From the NCBI GenBank assembly GCA_030614945.1, contig JAUXAH010000112.1, positions 1 through 6,363 on the forward strand: a stretch of 6,363 nucleotides of DNA, written 5' to 3'. This document shows, one piece after another, positions 5,935-6,363 of this stretch. Positions within the stretch are counted from its first letter, which is position 1. Every line of letters starts with the position of its first letter. A program made the translations under genes and the position numbers. The notes beneath the pieces were generated by a model, which searched no databases, had not been told where the DNA came from, and saw nothing but the letters and a program-made list of their open reading frames with translations. Source of the stretch: Phycisphaerae bacterium (GTDB lineage Bacteria > Planctomycetota > Phycisphaerae > Sedimentisphaerales > SG8-4).

Positions 5935-6028
5935 TTCGACTCGCTTCGCTCGCTCATGGCAGGCCGGTTAAAAGCAAAATTGGAACAAAAACCAATATGG
6001 GATTTATGATTCATTAGCGAGTCGAATG
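5933..6028. repeat. 13-bp inverted repeat abutting the tmRNA 3' end
   Basis: CATTCGACTCGCT at 5933-5945 is exactly the reverse complement of 6016-6028. The left arm includes the last two bases of ssrA. A second pairing, CTTCGCTC 5944-5951 with GAGCGAAG 6041-6048, partly competes with it. The 70-nt interior has no gene. This may be a miniature element placed at the ssrA 3' end or a degenerate palindrome; a terminator role lacks T-run support. Confidence 0.6.
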
Positions 6029-6088
6029 TCCTGAGTAAGTGAGCGAAGTGAACGCATCGAAGGGCAGCTTAAACCAAAATGGGACACT

Positions 6089-6363
6089 ATGACGGGTTAT
6101 TTTGTTTATATTCTGAATTGTTCAGACGGCAGTTATTATGTTGGGCATACCGAAAACGTTATAGCCAGAGTCGAATGTCATAATGAGGGACGAGCAGCAA
6201 GATTTACAGCAGTTCGGCTACCAGTCCGGCTTGTCTGGCAAGAATCACATTCTTCGGAAGATTCCGCTATTCAACGAGAACGACAAATCAAGCGATGGAG
6301 CCGATCTAAAAAACAAGCTCTAATTGAAAGAGGTATGGACAAGCTGCATCGATTAGCAAAGAG
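6089..6363 (+). CDS. GIY-YIG endonuclease-like protein, 3' end missing
   Basis: The 91 residues visible run off the window. They show a single GIY-YIG domain of the UvrC/YhbQ-like type: FVYIL at residues 5-9 and YYVG at 16-19 stand for GIY and YIG. R27 and H31 follow in the ARVECHNEG region, then RFT near 38-40, and RERQIKRWSRSKKQALI at 63-79, with E64 as the probable metal-binding Glu. Small stand-alone proteins of this family run to about 80-100 aa, so little is missing. Their cellular role is mostly undefined (DNA nicking or repair is assumed), and I do not assign one. ATG 6089 is the first start codon in the frame after a TGA at 6032; the ribosome site is weak (GGGA 4 nt upstream). It follows ssrA and an inverted repeat. 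Confidence 0.88.
   Translation, partial: MTGYFVYILNCSDGSYYVGHTENVIARVECHNEGRAARFTAVRLPVRLVWQESHSSEDSAIQRERQIKRWSRSKKQALIERGMDKLHRLAK

Noticed and set aside
5346..6014. Minus- and plus-strand frames across the tmRNA and its flanks
   Set aside because: They cover a structured RNA gene and its palindromic flanks; no domain or start signal supports them.

Overview
This is a bacterial window, since it carries a complete tmRNA gene. The mix of a TIGR03663/Agl23-like membrane glycosyltransferase, an ApbE flavin transferase, an Alg5-like GT2 enzyme and a long HEAT-repeat protein would suit a planctomycete (Phycisphaerae-like) genome. That taxonomic guess is weak and rests on gene content only.

Layout. 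(1) From the left edge to 2374, a two-gene plus-strand unit: the 3' part of a polytopic TIGR03663-type glycosyltransferase, then apbE, overlapping by an ATGA. (2) A minus-strand GT2 glycosyltransferase (2382-3200) converges on apbE; only 7 bp separate the stops, inside a CCTGAT-type short repeat array. (3) A region of palindromes (3133-3465) separates it from a divergent plus-strand gene for a membrane-anchored protein of about 17 HEAT repeats (3466-5313). That gene is cut in two by one in-frame TAG that replaces a TGG present in a sister repeat. (4) A well-formed promoter (5492-5520) precedes the ssrA tmRNA (5583-5934). (5) A 96-bp inverted-repeat segment abuts the tmRNA 3' end, and a GIY-YIG nuclease gene follows, running off the right edge.

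Two genes of group 1 may be co-translated, and the two glycosyltransferases point to lipid-linked or surface glycan work, but nothing ties apbE to that pathway. The most striking theme is small palindromic elements touching gene bodies and ends. One hairpin family (TGCTT(T)C-TTGC-GA(A)AGCA) occurs inside apbE in frame and again upstream of the GT2 gene, with paired indels that keep the stem. A second family with CCCCGTTAGA termini supplies the first codons of the GT2 protein and the stop codon of the HEAT gene. These look like dispersed miniature elements tolerated in or recruited by coding sequence, comparable in principle to Rickettsia palindromic elements. No CRISPR array, tRNA, rRNA or complete transposase is visible.
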